Assembly: GCA_963576735.1 (NCBI GenBank) | Contig: OY755179.1 | Coordinates: forward strand, 5,456,001 to 5,520,000 | Origin: Bedellia somnulentella | Lineage: Eukaryota; Arthropoda; Insecta; Lepidoptera; Bedelliidae | Length of the DNA: 64,000 bases | Direction: 5' to 3' | Shown: in pieces, positions 1-10,130 of the stretch | How positions within the stretch are numbered: the first letter of the stretch is position 1 | How the letters are laid out: every line of letters starts with the position of its first letter | Translations under genes and position numbers: made by a program | Notes under the pieces: generated by a model | Seen by the model: the letters and a program-made list of their open reading frames with translations, nothing else | What the model was told of the DNA's origin: nothing | Databases searched by the model: none

Positions 1-278
1 CCCAGATATACAAACTCTTTCACTTGTTCCACTTTCTTACCATTCATTTCAATCAGGCATTTGGTCATATTCTTCTCTCTCTCAAAAACCATGGTTTTGG
101 TTTCTTTCAAAAGATGTACATGCAATATTCATGCAACTCTTCAACCGCCGATGCAAGTAACACTGGGTCATCAGCATATAAGAGGCATTTGATGATGAAT
201 CCATTTATTCTCAGTCCATAATCACTTTCACGCAACTTTATCAGACAGTCATCCATGAACAAATTGAAGAAACAGAGG
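1..278 (-). mobile_element. LINE-A fragment (RT region), cut by window edge
   Basis: Antisense match to the RT and post-RT part of the LINE-A copy at 18064-21011. The order and wording follow the minus-strand copy at 50510-50835: strand reversed, it carries the region just after the YADD box and the segment upstream of it. It runs off the left edge. The match ends near 278 and AT-rich sequence follows. It is frame-damaged and has no coding role. Confidence 0.8.
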
Positions 279-504
279 AGCTTTTTAATATTTTTATTTA
301 ATTTTTGTTTTGTGTTTTTAATTATTTTAGTATTGTTTTTTTTCTGTATTCTTTTACTTTTATTATTTTATTACTTATTGTCTGCATATTGTTAGTTTTT
401 GTGCCTTTTATGTGCCACATCATGGACAGCCAATCTATTGCTCCTTTAAGCAGTATCACATTTATCAGTCCTAATAAAATTGATTTATATATGTAAAATA
501 TCAT

Positions 505-861
505 AACATAACATAAACGTTCACGCCGAATATCCCCGAAGGGGTTGGCAGAGGTACTAATACTTCTGAATATCACGTGACTTTGTCACCTGGTGATCAG
601 AGTACCCACGTTTTGCATGGACAGTGTACTCACGTGATAGGGGGCAGGCCTACCGCCATTTTGTACGAATACACTGTCACATGACTCAGCCATGTAGGTT
701 TCCTCACGATGTTTTCTCTCACCGTTAACAAAAATAATAAATTAACCACACATGTCTTTAGAAAAGACAATTTGGTGTAGGCCCAACCCGGGATTTGAAC
801 ACTAGTCGTTTGCACGATAACCGGTGTTCTACCCATTGAGCTATCACGTTGTCGCGTATAC
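505..861 (-). mobile_element. SINE-A copy with tRNA-like head
   Basis: On the minus strand it starts with a tRNA-like head (A-box-like TAGCTCAATGGG and a B-box-like motif). It ends in the CCCC-TTCG-GGG hairpin, GGCGTGAACG and a (TTATG)n tail. The flanks carry an 8-bp target duplication AATATCAT (497-504 and 862-869), which supports target-primed insertion. Confidence 0.85.
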
Positions 862-869
862 AATATCAT

Positions 870-1406
870 GTTAAATGTATATAGATAAATATAATAAAGT
901 CGGTATTCCATACCATAAGTGAATAAATTGTACTTCTTGTAATTGTAGTTCTACTTCTAACTTGATTTATGTTACGTTTCTGACTGATTCAGAATCAACG
1001 CATAGCCGAAACTACTGTACCTAGAAACATGAAATTTTGTCCAGGGGTCACTTTTTATATGAAAATTAGCATCTTAAAGAAAATTTCATAAAAAGGGATG
1101 TGAAGATTTTAATTACTTACTTACTTATACTCACTCACAGTGATCAAGTGGACATTGCTTACTGTCCTGAGGCGTCGCATATCGTGATCGAACCTACCAT
1201 TGAGGAATAATCACCGATAAACTATTTTCCCATTGAAGTCAATAGAAAAAGTTAATGGTTTCTTATTTAGAGCGCGGCTTATAGCTTAAGACGGACTGAT
1301 AGCAAGAAGACTGAGGTTTTCCTAACTCGCTCAGCTCAGTTCATTTCAATCGCAATTGGCCTTTAAGTTCTAGTTAATATGATGCATTGCAAAATAATGT
1401 TAAAAA
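870..1406. other. Unassigned AT-rich sequence
   Basis: No coding frame, repeat match or structured RNA recognised. Confidence 0.5.
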
Positions 1407-2369
1407 TCTATACTTATAATAAATCTGTAGAGAGGTCAATTCTGTACATTAAATATATTTTCAAAATAACTATCAGGGGGTGATTAGTGATTGATACTGA
1501 TGCCAAAAATTAAATCAGTAAAATTTTTGTCTGTCTGTCTGTCTGTCCGTCTGTCTGTCTGTCTGTCTGTCTGTCTGTTGGTTTGTATGTTCCTTATGGA
1601 AACAAAAACTACTCGACGGATTTTGACGAAACTTGGTAGAATTATTTTTCATACTCCTAGGCTGGTTATAGTGTACTTTTAAGCAAATTAGTGAAGGGGA
1701 ATTTTGGGAAATTTTGGGAAAACGGGGGAAGTTACTCCATGTTTTAAGCTTTCGTCGCGTGTGCAGCCTTAATGGTTACAGTTACATAGAAATCATGTAT
1801 CACGGAAATATTCTACATAAAATTGTCTAAAAAATATCCTTCAACAGCATTATTTCTATCTTTTATGGTTGACTCACAATAACACGTGTGTGTCCTGATA
1901 GCTTAGCAGTTCGGAGCATCTAGATTATATTCGTTTACTCTTACGTTTATAGTTCTCTCATTCATCTCACATTTAAAAAAGTTTACATTATTACCTATTC
2001 AATAAAAAAAGAATCATAGAAATCGGTATAGAAACACCAAATTAATACATGTAATAAGCCATCACGTCCTGTCGTCGCACGTGAATGCTGAATCATGCTG
2101 AATTACTTTTTAGTAATGGTTGCGCGGGCGAAAGATAGCCGTGAGTATATGTATGATGTATGCAAAGTTTGTAACTCTGATTGTTTGTTTGCACGGGTTT
2201 ATTTTCGGAGATACTGAACAGTTTTTTAAGCGCTTTTACAATCACAAAGCTAAACTATTCAGGAGTGCTATAAGTGGCGCTAAATTTCACAAAGGTTGAG
2301 CAGTGATTGGAGTAACCTCAGATATTTTTAAAACTACGCTAACCGTGCGAAGCTGGGCCGATCCACTAG
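1407..2369 (+). mobile_element. Non-autonomous Helitron, about 1 kb
   Basis: Starts TCTATACTTATAATAAA and ends CCACTAG, with A before and T after. That is the A|TC...CTAG|T arrangement of Helitrons. It aligns along its length with the copy at 52408-53413, including the internal TCTG microsatellite and the segment GGAAACAAAAACTACTCGAC. No Rep or helicase coding remains, so it would depend on an autonomous Helitron. Confidence 0.8.
1529..1578 (+). repeat. (GTCT)n microsatellite inside the Helitron
   Basis: About 12 TCTG/GTCT units with one interruption. It sits at the same place in the second Helitron copy (52530-52597), so it is carried by the element. Confidence 0.9.
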
Positions 2370-2399
2370 TATCTAATAAATCAGTAAAAATAATAATCT

Positions 2400-3116
2400 G
2401 GTTATTTTAAAATACCGTTCCAACGATTTGATGTACATATTATGTACAATATTTGGTTACTATACTATTAATTAAGTTATGACTAAATATGTAAGTTGAT
2501 CTTTTTCTAAATAGAGCACAAAAACAATAGCAAAATAAAAAAAATCTAGTGTCTCCAAATGAGTTATCTGTTTAATAGAGGGCTAATTTAGTAGTAGCGC
2601 TTTTTAAATGCAGAATCCTACGAAATTAAAGTCTGATTTCCGAGAACACTAACAGATAAGTTTCGTAACTCTTGAGTCGGTTGAGGTTAAATGGTTAGAT
2701 GGTTAGTTCTTTTACGGGTCTCTCCAAATAACTAAAGCTACATTAATCTTACGGTTTAAGCGAACTAGAAATACAGATTCCAATTTCCCCTGTATCGCAG
2801 TACGCTGCAGAACAGTAAAGAATATGTGAAATATAAAACTGTAACGTAAAGTGAAGCAGACACATAAATATAGGTTCGGCCAATCCCAGAGAGAATACTC
2901 TTTACTTAATAGATATGTTGGATATTGAATTTCAAAACTTTTACCCACTCTTTGTTGATGTTTTTTTTTCATATTAGTGTTTTCAACTGTATTCTGTACA
3001 TGAGTACAGTACACAGTAAGCTATTTGTATATGAAAGGGTAGCCAGAGCTTTGGAATCACAGATTACTCAGCCTTTTTGGAAATTGATTAAACAAAAGGT
3101 TATAGAATAAAGGAGG
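2400..3116. repeat. Segmental duplication, copy A
   Basis: Aligns in the same orientation with 3413-4680 over several hundred bases. Shared pieces include the stretch near 2760-2930 (matching about 4015-4195) and the final SINE-B remnant. Copy A lacks the SINE-B and SINE-A insertions found in copy B, so it gives the empty-site sequence for both. Confidence 0.8.
3033..3116 (-). mobile_element. SINE-B remnant shared by both duplication copies
   Basis: Degenerate antisense piece of SINE-B (GGGTAGCCAGAGCTTTGGAATC and the following segment). The matching piece in copy B is at 4603-4670, so it was there before the duplication. Confidence 0.65.
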
Positions 3117-3271
3117 GTTATGTCATGCAGACGACGTTGCACAGGTCATCTAGTTTTTAACAATTATGCATTAAAAAATAATGTTTACAATATTTAGTTG
3201 GTAAGGAGTAAATCCAGTAAACATAATAATGTGTTAATAAATAAAGAATAAATAAAGGAAAGAAAAATTTC

Positions 3272-3342
3272 GACCCAGGCGGGAATCGAACCCGCGACCT
3301 CGGGTATACGCCCCGACGCTCTGCCAATTGAGCCACCGTGTC
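3272..3342 (-). repeat. tRNA-like repeat, copy 1
   Basis: Folds as a cloverleaf on the minus strand: 7-bp acceptor with one mismatch, D arm, 5-bp anticodon stem with 7-nt loop GCGTATA, and T arm with TTCGATT. The base before the apparent GTA anticodon is C, not T, so a working tRNA is unlikely. It is followed by GAAATTTTTCTTTCC and preceded on its own strand by an arm (3359-3393) also found near the two other copies. Confidence 0.7.
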
Positions 3343-3500
3343 AATTTGTCAATTTGAGTAATAATCCCCACATGAGGTTTTCATGAACAAAAAGATTTAA
3401 ATTATAATAATGTGTTTTTATTTAAATACCGTTTCGATCATTTTAAATAGATATGTTTAACATTTAGTACCTATTGATACATTTATAACCATATATTTAA

Positions 3501-3747
3501 GCTGTGTAGTGTCGGCTAAAAATAGCACTACCCCATTTCTTCCGGTGGGTGTACGTCGGAGACGGCTAACGGTTTGGGGCTTTTAAGGGATTTTTGGGCG
3601 ATGCGGTTGGATGCCCATCACCAACAACCTTTATTTTACCATCTTTTCCCCACGCAACTTCCAAAAGTGGCTGAAGAATTTCTGATTCTCTTGCTCTGGC
3701 TACACCTTCAAGGGATTTATAGCCGTGAGTATAAGTATGTATGTATG
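3501..3747 (+). mobile_element. SINE-B copy
   Basis: Full-length: starts GCTGTGTAGTGTCGGC and ends GCCGTGAG plus a short (TATG)n tail. Flanked by TATTTAA (3494-3500 and 3748-3754). The matching site in duplication copy A (near 2482-2499) has no insertion. Confidence 0.85.
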
Positions 3748-4210
3748 TATTTAAGTGGATCTTTTTTAAATAGAACAGAAAAACAATATTCAAAATTAAA
3801 TCATCATCTCATTTGAAGACATTAGTCTTCAAATCAGTTTTGTTTTTAGATCGAGAGCTTTTGTTGTTGAATACTTTTCAAATGCAGAATTCTACAGAAT
3901 AAAAAGTCTGATTTTCAAAAACACTCAGAGATAAGTTGAGCTATGTCAGTTGAGGTTAAATGGTTAGTTCTTTTACGGATCTCTTCAAAAAAGTAAAGCC
4001 ACATTAATCTTACGGTTCTAAGCGAACTAGAAATACAGATTCCAATTTCTCCTGTATCGCAGTACGCTGCAGAATAGTAAAATAAAGGTGAAATGTAAAA
4101 CTGTAACGTTATGTGAAGCAGATACATAAATATGGTTCGACCAATCCCAGCGAGAATGCTCTTTACTTAATCGATATGTTGGATATTGAATTTTATAACT
4201 TTTACCTACT

Positions 4211-4580
4211 AAACATAAACATAAAACATAAACGTTCACGCCGAATATCCCCAAAGGGGTTGGCAGAGGTACTTATACTTCTGAACATCACGTGACTTTG
4301 TCACCTGGTGTTCAGAGTACCCACGTTTTGCATGGACAGTGTATTCACGTGATAGGGGGCAGGCCTATCGCCGTTTTGTACGAATACACTGTCACATGAC
4401 TAAGTACAACTCAGCCATGTGGGTTTCCTCACGATGTTTTCCCTCACCGTTAACAACCATGATAAATTAACCACACATATGTCTATAGAAAAGACAAATT
4501 GGTGTAGGCCCGACCCAGGATTTGAACACTAGTCGTTTGCACGATAACCGAGTGTTCTACCCACTGGGCTATCACGGCTG
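4211..4580 (-). mobile_element. SINE-A copy
   Basis: Complete: tRNA-like head near 4580, CCCC/GGGG hairpin at about 4243-4260, AAACATAA-type tail at 4211-4230. Absent from the matching place in duplication copy A. Confidence 0.85.
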
Positions 4581-4680
4581 CTAATAATATTGATTAATAT
4601 TTTTTTCAGGATCTCTTATTACTCCGCCATTTTGGAAGTTTATTAAGCAAAAGGTAATAAAGTTAATTGGTTTGATATCG

Positions 4681-5422
4681 GACTAGCTGTTTTTTAGTTT
4701 GATTGTTTAATGATAAAAGAATATTTAGAGGCATGGACATATTTGCGAACACCAAAAAAATTTATGAAACAGAGAATTCAAAATCTTTTACTTTGTTAAG
4801 TTGCTTACAAAGACTTTTTATAAAACTAATATTAAAGTTTGCTATTCTAGTCCTATGCTTGTCCATACATTTAAGCGAAAAATGAGAACATTATCTTCCG
4901 CTGTATAAACTCTCCATAAATATAACTACACAAACAGCAGTTGGCCTCTCTAGTTTATTACTTTCAGCTGTCTCTCCTCTTCACTCGAGGTAAGGTTTAT
5001 AAAATGGCCGCTGCCACGAATGCTCAAACAAGATGACATAATAACTATATAAATAATGCCTACTCGTGGCATAAGAGCAAGGTACTTATTCTTGTTTACT
5101 GACCTTAACAAAATGGAGCATAGGGTATTCTCAATAAAAGTTACAAAAATAGTAATAAAAGTACAATTATTAAAAAAAAACATTTCTCATATCAACATAA
5201 CATAATTAATTTCACATAAACAAATATATAAAGACAGAAAACTTCACTGCTTGACATTAATTAGATTACATTTGATACAGCTTATAACCAAGCTGATGTT
5301 TGTTAATTTGCTCACAGATAAAAAAAAACATTTAAGTATAGATATAAATAAATACTTATAATATGGTTTAGGTTACTATTTAAAAATAACTGCATGCTTA
5401 TTAATAGTAAAATTTTATGCAT
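4681..5422. other. Unassigned AT-rich sequence
   Basis: Only short chance frames. No family recognised. Confidence 0.5.
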
Positions 5423-5665
5423 AAACATACACACATAATCGGCTATAAATACCTAGAAGGGGTAGCCAGAGCTAAGAAATTAGAAATTCCTTTTCCACTT
5501 TTGAAAAGTTGGGTGGAGAAAAGATGGCAAAATAAAGGTTGTTGTTGATGGGTCTCCAACCGCATCGCCCAAAAAGCCCTTAAAAACCTTAATACCGTTA
5601 GTTGCCTCTTACGTACACTCGCCGGAAGAAATGGGGTAGTGCTATCCTAAGCCGACACTACACAG
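5423..5665 (-). mobile_element. SINE-B copy
   Basis: Nearly complete minus-strand copy, from the tail-side TCGGCTATAAAT to the head GCCGACACTACACAG. The head is of the CCGGTGGGTGTACG subfamily. Confidence 0.85.
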
Positions 5666-6491
5666 AAAAAATTTATAAAATAAATAATGTAACACAATTA
5701 TTAGATGTGCTATAATCTGTTAAATATTGTATAATAAAAGATAGTTGATGATGGGTTTCTAGACATATTAACCAATATTCACTTCAAAAGCACTTTACCG
5801 TGGTAATTACAACACCCATAGAAAATATATTGCACTATTTGAACATTGAATCACGTGCAACCTCCATTCAACGTTTGTCATATTCAAATTTCAATACAGT
5901 AAGCTTCCTAGAATAATCCGTAAGCAAATATATAAACTCAGGTCAACAAGGAAGAAAGAAATACTCCGCTATAATATGGCTTTAATTCAATTACATTTTC
6001 CTTAATGGCGTTCATCGGGTTGCTACATTTAGGCCACAGCAATTGCTTCTCCAAATTCTACCAAAATATTACACATAATTTCGCAAATGAAACATCCGTT
6101 GCAATTACAGGCCAACAGGCCAAAGACAGACCGGCCAAAGTGAACTACCGGCCTAAAATTTCACGGTTGCCTTGCTTTGTTATTCGCTCCTCCACTGCTG
6201 TGATCAGCTGTTGCTATAATATGGCGCCAATTTATGAAAATATGGAGCCGAGTAGACAAGCACACTATACTCAACTGTTTTGTTAGTGGAGAATTTATTT
6301 GAGTTATTTATGTTAAGGAAATGGTGTTAGATTAAAATTCTATTTTTTTTAATATGCACTATATGCAATAAATATTTCTTTCATTCTTAATTAGGTTTTA
6401 GATTGATAGTTAGAGCAAGTCTGATGATTCAGTTATTCTTAGTAGTTTCAGCTAATACTTAATGCTTCTATTACTTAAACTTTATTGATGA
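5666..6491. other. Unassigned sequence
   Basis: No coding or repeat family recognised. The word GCTATAATATGGC occurs twice (about 5969 and 6212), which hints at an old repeat but is not enough to call one. Confidence 0.45.
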
Positions 6492-7047
6492 CTAGCTTTT
6501 GCCCGCAATTTCATCCGCACGGTAAGGTTACCACTATTACCCAAATCCATATAAGTCTTTATGTGAGTGATTCATCAATTATAATAACTTAATGATTAGA
6601 CTCATACAATGTAATGAAAATTATTGAAGAAGTTGTTTCTCCTGTTCCTATTTATTTTAATAAATCTTTTGTAATCTACTTTTACATCTATTGCGAAGAC
6701 TTTTTACCAAATTTCAACCTAAAAAAACTAAATTGTGGAACTTTTATACAACCTTAAATTTGCCCGTTCCCTTTAGAATTTCAGGTAATCCTTTTGTAAT
6801 GTACTTTTATATCTGTTGAGGAGACTTTATACTAAATTTCAATATGATAGAATCGAAATTGTAGAAGTCTTATACAGACTTACATATCGCGTAAATCCCG
6901 TTACAGTGAGAATGTCAAGGAATAGTTGGTTAGTGTTTATCTAGAGAACTAAAACTATTTACTTACTAAATTTCAGCTCTCTAGACCTAGCCGTTTTGGC
7001 TGTGCGCTTTCTGTCAGTGAGTCAATAATGGAACGAGTATATATAGA
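6492..7047 (-). mobile_element. Non-autonomous Helitron
   Basis: Reads on the minus strand. Its 3' end is at 6492: the top strand shows A|CTAGCTTTTGCCCGCAA, the reverse of the usual Helitron 3' end. Its 5' end lies near 7047 (TCTATATATACTCG when reversed). It holds two related internal segments (about 6665-6720 and 6795-6850) and no coding capacity. Confidence 0.7.
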
Positions 7048-7080
7048 GAAATTTATAAATAAAAAAAAACTTCGATGAAA

Positions 7081-7309
7081 CTACATACATACATACATAT
7101 ACTCACGGCTATAAATCCCTAAAAGGGGTAGCCAGAGCTGAGAAATTATAAATTCCTCAGCCACTTTTGGAAGTTGAGTAAGGAAAAGATGGTAGAATAA
7201 AGGTTGTTGGTGATGGGTCTCCAATCGCATCGCCCAAAAATCCCTCAAAAAGCCCCAAGTTCGTTAGTCGCCTGTTACGTACACCCACCGGAAGAAAAAT
7301 ACACAGCTA
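7081..7309 (-). mobile_element. SINE-B copy, head deletion
   Basis: Clear (TATG)n tail and full body. About 25 bp of the head, around the GGGGTAGTGCTATTC segment, is missing. Confidence 0.85.
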
Positions 7310-7849
7310 AACTACCGTGTTGCAAAATACAAATTTATAGTAGTCGTATTATCTCGTGGGTGTCATATCGGAAAACCAAGAGTTTGTGGATTTGTTCTTC
7401 TGCGGCTTCATTGGGGCAAGATTTCTTCTAATTTTTCATTTGACCTTTATATTTACACTCGATATCTTCAAGAAGTGGGAAACTGCAAGTTTTTAAGCTC
7501 TGGCTACCATTTTTCTGATTAGAACTATTATCAAAAGTATTTATGGGTACTTAAAGAAAATTTCAAAATTTACACACAAAAAACAAAAATATTTTAGGCC
7601 GTGCACTGGTTTCTTCTGAGTCTCTCATAATACATAAACATTTTCTCTCTCTTAACATATCTCCTAAAAATTTAAAACACTATCAAAAATAGGTTACACG
7701 CGTTGATTCTTCAACCAACCGACAAATTGTGAAGTGAAGAACCAATACGTTTATATTCAGACCTAAATGGAGAAATCAATCAAATAGACCGTAGAATAGC
7801 TTACGTTTACTTACTCATGCTTCTACGGTATATTTGATTGATGAATATT
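7310..7849. other. Unassigned sequence
   Basis: No gene or repeat recognised. Confidence 0.5.
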
Positions 7850-8003
7850 TTGTACAAACCAGCGACAGGCCTGCACCTTAAGTTACGTAATAGGTCACTT
7901 GAGTACACTGTCCAAGCAAAACGTGGGTACTCTGAGCTCCTGGTGTCAATGACGCGTGATGTTCAGAGGTATGACCAACCCCTTCGGGGATATACGTTTG
8001 ACC
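7850..8003 (+). mobile_element. SINE-A fragment
   Basis: 5'-truncated and diverged. Retains AGGCCTGC, the CAAGCAAAACGTGGGTACTC block and the CCCCTTCGGGG hairpin. Confidence 0.75.
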
Positions 8004-8106
8004 TAGTTTGATTGATTCTTTCTGAAGAAGCCACTTCCCTGGCATGCAGGCAACATTTATCGTTTTTTTTCATAATCACAAAAAATAAATAAACTTGCGG
8101 TAGTTT

Positions 8107-8212
8107 GCTGTGTAGTGTCGGCTTAGACTAGCACTACGCAAGAGGCGACTAATGGTATTGGGGCTTATAAAGGATTTTTGGGCGATGCTGTTGGAGACCC
8201 ATCATTTTACCA
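8107..8212 (+). mobile_element. SINE-B fragment (head half)
   Basis: Starts CTGTGTAGTGTCGGCTTAG and stops abruptly after GGAGACCCATC. Confidence 0.8.
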
Positions 8213-8270
8213 ACTATAAAAATAAACATTGTGATTCTTGCACTTGAAATGTAAAAAATAAAATGTATTT

Positions 8271-8545
8271 GCCGTGTAGTGCCGGCTTTGCCGTGTAGTG
8301 CGGGCTTAGAATGTCGCTACCCCTTTCTACCCACGGGTGTCGTAAGAGGCGACTAAGGGTATTGGGGCTTTTTATTGGATTTTTGGGCGATGCGGTTGGA
8401 GACCCATCACCATAAACCTTTATTTTAACACCTTTTTCCCACTAAACTTCCAAAAGTGGCTGAGGTATTTATAATTCCTTGGCTCTGGCTACCCCTTCTA
8501 GGGAGTTATAGCCGTGAGTATATGTCAATATATATGTATGTATTT
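8271..8545 (+). mobile_element. SINE-B copy with duplicated head
   Basis: The head GCCGTGTAGTGCCGGCTTT is followed at once by a second GCCGTGTAGTGCGGGCTTA. The body and (TATG) tail are complete. The copy at 46988 has the same arrangement. Confidence 0.85.
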
Positions 8546-8583
8546 TTATTCTTAGAATAAATAATCATACTAAAATAAAACAC

Positions 8584-8706
8584 TGGCTACCCCTTCTAGG
8601 GATTTATAGCCGTGAGTATATGTATGTATATATATTAGTCGCCTCTTACGTACACCCACCGGAAGAAATGGGGTAGTGCTATTCTAAGCCGACACTACAC
8701 AGCTAT
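8584..8706. mobile_element. SINE-B composite: + tail joined to - head
   Basis: About 8584-8634 is the 3' tail in + orientation, ending in a TATG/TATA run. About 8635-8706 is the head half in - orientation, ending in CACTACACAGC. More TATGTATG runs follow. The inverted arrangement resembles 58681-58964. Confidence 0.7.
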
Positions 8707-9036
8707 ATATATGTATGTATCAGCTATATGTATGTATGTATGTAAATAAACTTGTGTCCTTCTCAGCTGAACAGACACTAATCTTATTCTGTAAAATCAA
8801 ATCGATCTAGCTATTCGAATAACGTTTTGTGCCAAAGTTACATAAATAACTTGGTAATCACATCGTCCAATTACCAATACTCGTTTTAGATGCCAGCTTC
8901 TATAAGTGCATTCAGAAATCAGACTTTATCGTTTTTGTTCGGCACTCGAGCCAAGCACCTAACGCTTGAACCCGAGCTATTTTCTAAGTAATAATGAATT
9001 GTGGTTTTGCTTGCAAATTTTATTCATATTTGAAAA
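8707..9036. other. Unassigned sequence
   Basis: Tetranucleotide runs up to about 8745, then no recognised content. Confidence 0.5.
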
Positions 9037-9131
9037 CTAGCTGTGCCCGCGACTTCGTCCGCGTGGAATGGTGACTTTTCGGAGCATATTAAGAATTACA
9101 TATACGTCGTTTGGGTAGATAAAAATTTACT

Positions 9132-9625
9132 TTAGAGTAATGCTTCTCTGTAAACGATATTTAACGTATGGCCATCGAGGATGAACGCATACGGGTTCCT
9201 AGGGTCGCTACCTCGTGATAGAGCCACATACAACTGACCGTGCAAGAAACAGCTGATACTTAGATCTACACCCATAAATTTCTGCGTCTGACCTTGGGCT
9301 TTATTAATTATCATCGCAAAGCAAAGGATGACTGGAAACTGGACTCGTTTAAAACTAATTGAAAAATGGTATGGAATGAGAGGAATCCGAAGAATGAAAA
9401 CAGTATCTCATATTCCACACCCAGTTAAAATCTCTGCTTCTATCAGATTTCTTTGTAAATTGGTTACTTTTAACCTGGTGCTATTGCAAAGTTTTTAAGG
9501 GCTTAAATTTCTTAGAAACACAATGATACGCCTACTTTTAATTAAATTTTGTGTGCTGGTTGTCTAGGAGCATTAAATAATAATAAAAATTCTACTGGGT
9601 AGCTAATAGATTCTCCTTCTTCCAT
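9132..9625 (-). pseudogene. Helitron Pif1-like helicase, C-terminal remnant
   Basis: The last 61 codons are open and carry the superfamily-1 helicase end: INKAQGQT, then HGQLYVALSRG and a C-terminal NIVYREALL. Upstream in the same or a neighbouring frame come VQFPVILCFAM, NSTRL, an AEILTGCG segment and YPVEFL, all typical of Helitron helicases, with several stops between. The protein would unwind DNA during rolling-circle transposition. This copy is dead. Confidence 0.8.
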
Positions 9626-9646
9626 AACTCCCTCTCAAATCCTCTC

Positions 9647-9865
9647 TCAAATCATAAACTAACCACTCTTCAAGATAGACGTAAGTAATTTGACTTACGT
9701 TTCCTGTTTAAATTATTAAATAGTAAAGTTGACTCCCCAGAACTTTTAGAAAAAATATCGTTTAGGATACCTAGACATGGCTCTCGCAATAAACAGTTAT
9801 TTGTCCCTCCACATTATAAAACTATATATAATTTTGTGAAATTGATCTGTTTTGTAACAGTTTAA
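9647..9865 (+). pseudogene. CR1/jockey-like LINE C-terminal fragment
   Basis: One frame, with a single TAA after QDRRK, reads RFLFKLLNSKVDSPELL, then RIPRHGSRN and FVPPHYKT. This is the pattern of the post-RT C-terminus of CR1/jockey-type LINEs (RRK..L..L.KLLN......LL..I.F..PR..SR). It ends at TAA 9863-9865. It lies within the Helitron relic in opposite orientation. Confidence 0.65.
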
Positions 9866-9947
9866 ACTCTGTTGTAACTAAATTAAGATACTCGTTTTTA
9901 ACTTAATTTCATTTAATTTAACGTTGATTGTTGTTGCTTGGTCGTTT

Positions 9948-10130
9948 CATACGTACATATACTCACGCCATTATTTCCCATTGGGGTAGGCAGAGACTAT
10001 TGATCGCCACTTTGCACGATCCTGGCAAACCTCTCTAGCTTTGTTTACGTCCATTAATCTTTTTATACTTGTCTTTTATTCTTCAAACTTTGGACGCCCG
10101 CCTTTTTCAAAACACACTCTCGTGGCGTCA
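9948..10130 (-). mobile_element. LINE-A 3' end fragment
   Basis: Same order as 49890-50060: ATATACTCACG, CCCATTGGGGTAGGCAGAGA and the CGCCACTTTG block. It ends abruptly near 10130, where Helitron sequence resumes. Confidence 0.8.

Larger units (their letters stand above)
3413..4680. repeat. Segmental duplication, copy B
   Basis: Same-orientation copy of 2400-3116, enlarged by a SINE-B (3501-3747) and a SINE-A (about 4211-4580). Without these it is close in length to copy A. The two copies are separated by about 300 bp containing a tRNA-like repeat. Confidence 0.8.

Noticed and set aside
1491..1682. Open frame over the TCTG microsatellite
   Set aside because: Translation of a tetranucleotide repeat; the frame is a by-product of the repeat.
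3501..3747. SINE-B as a DNA-type MITE
   Set aside because: No terminal inverted repeats. It has a microsatellite tail and target duplications of variable length (7-16 bp).
4610..4653. Exon-like 44-bp block between a TTTTTTTCAG acceptor and a GTAATA donor, with a matching block in duplication copy A coding for similar residues
   Set aside because: Both blocks align with SINE-B antisense sequence, so the apparent protein conservation is shared repeat ancestry.
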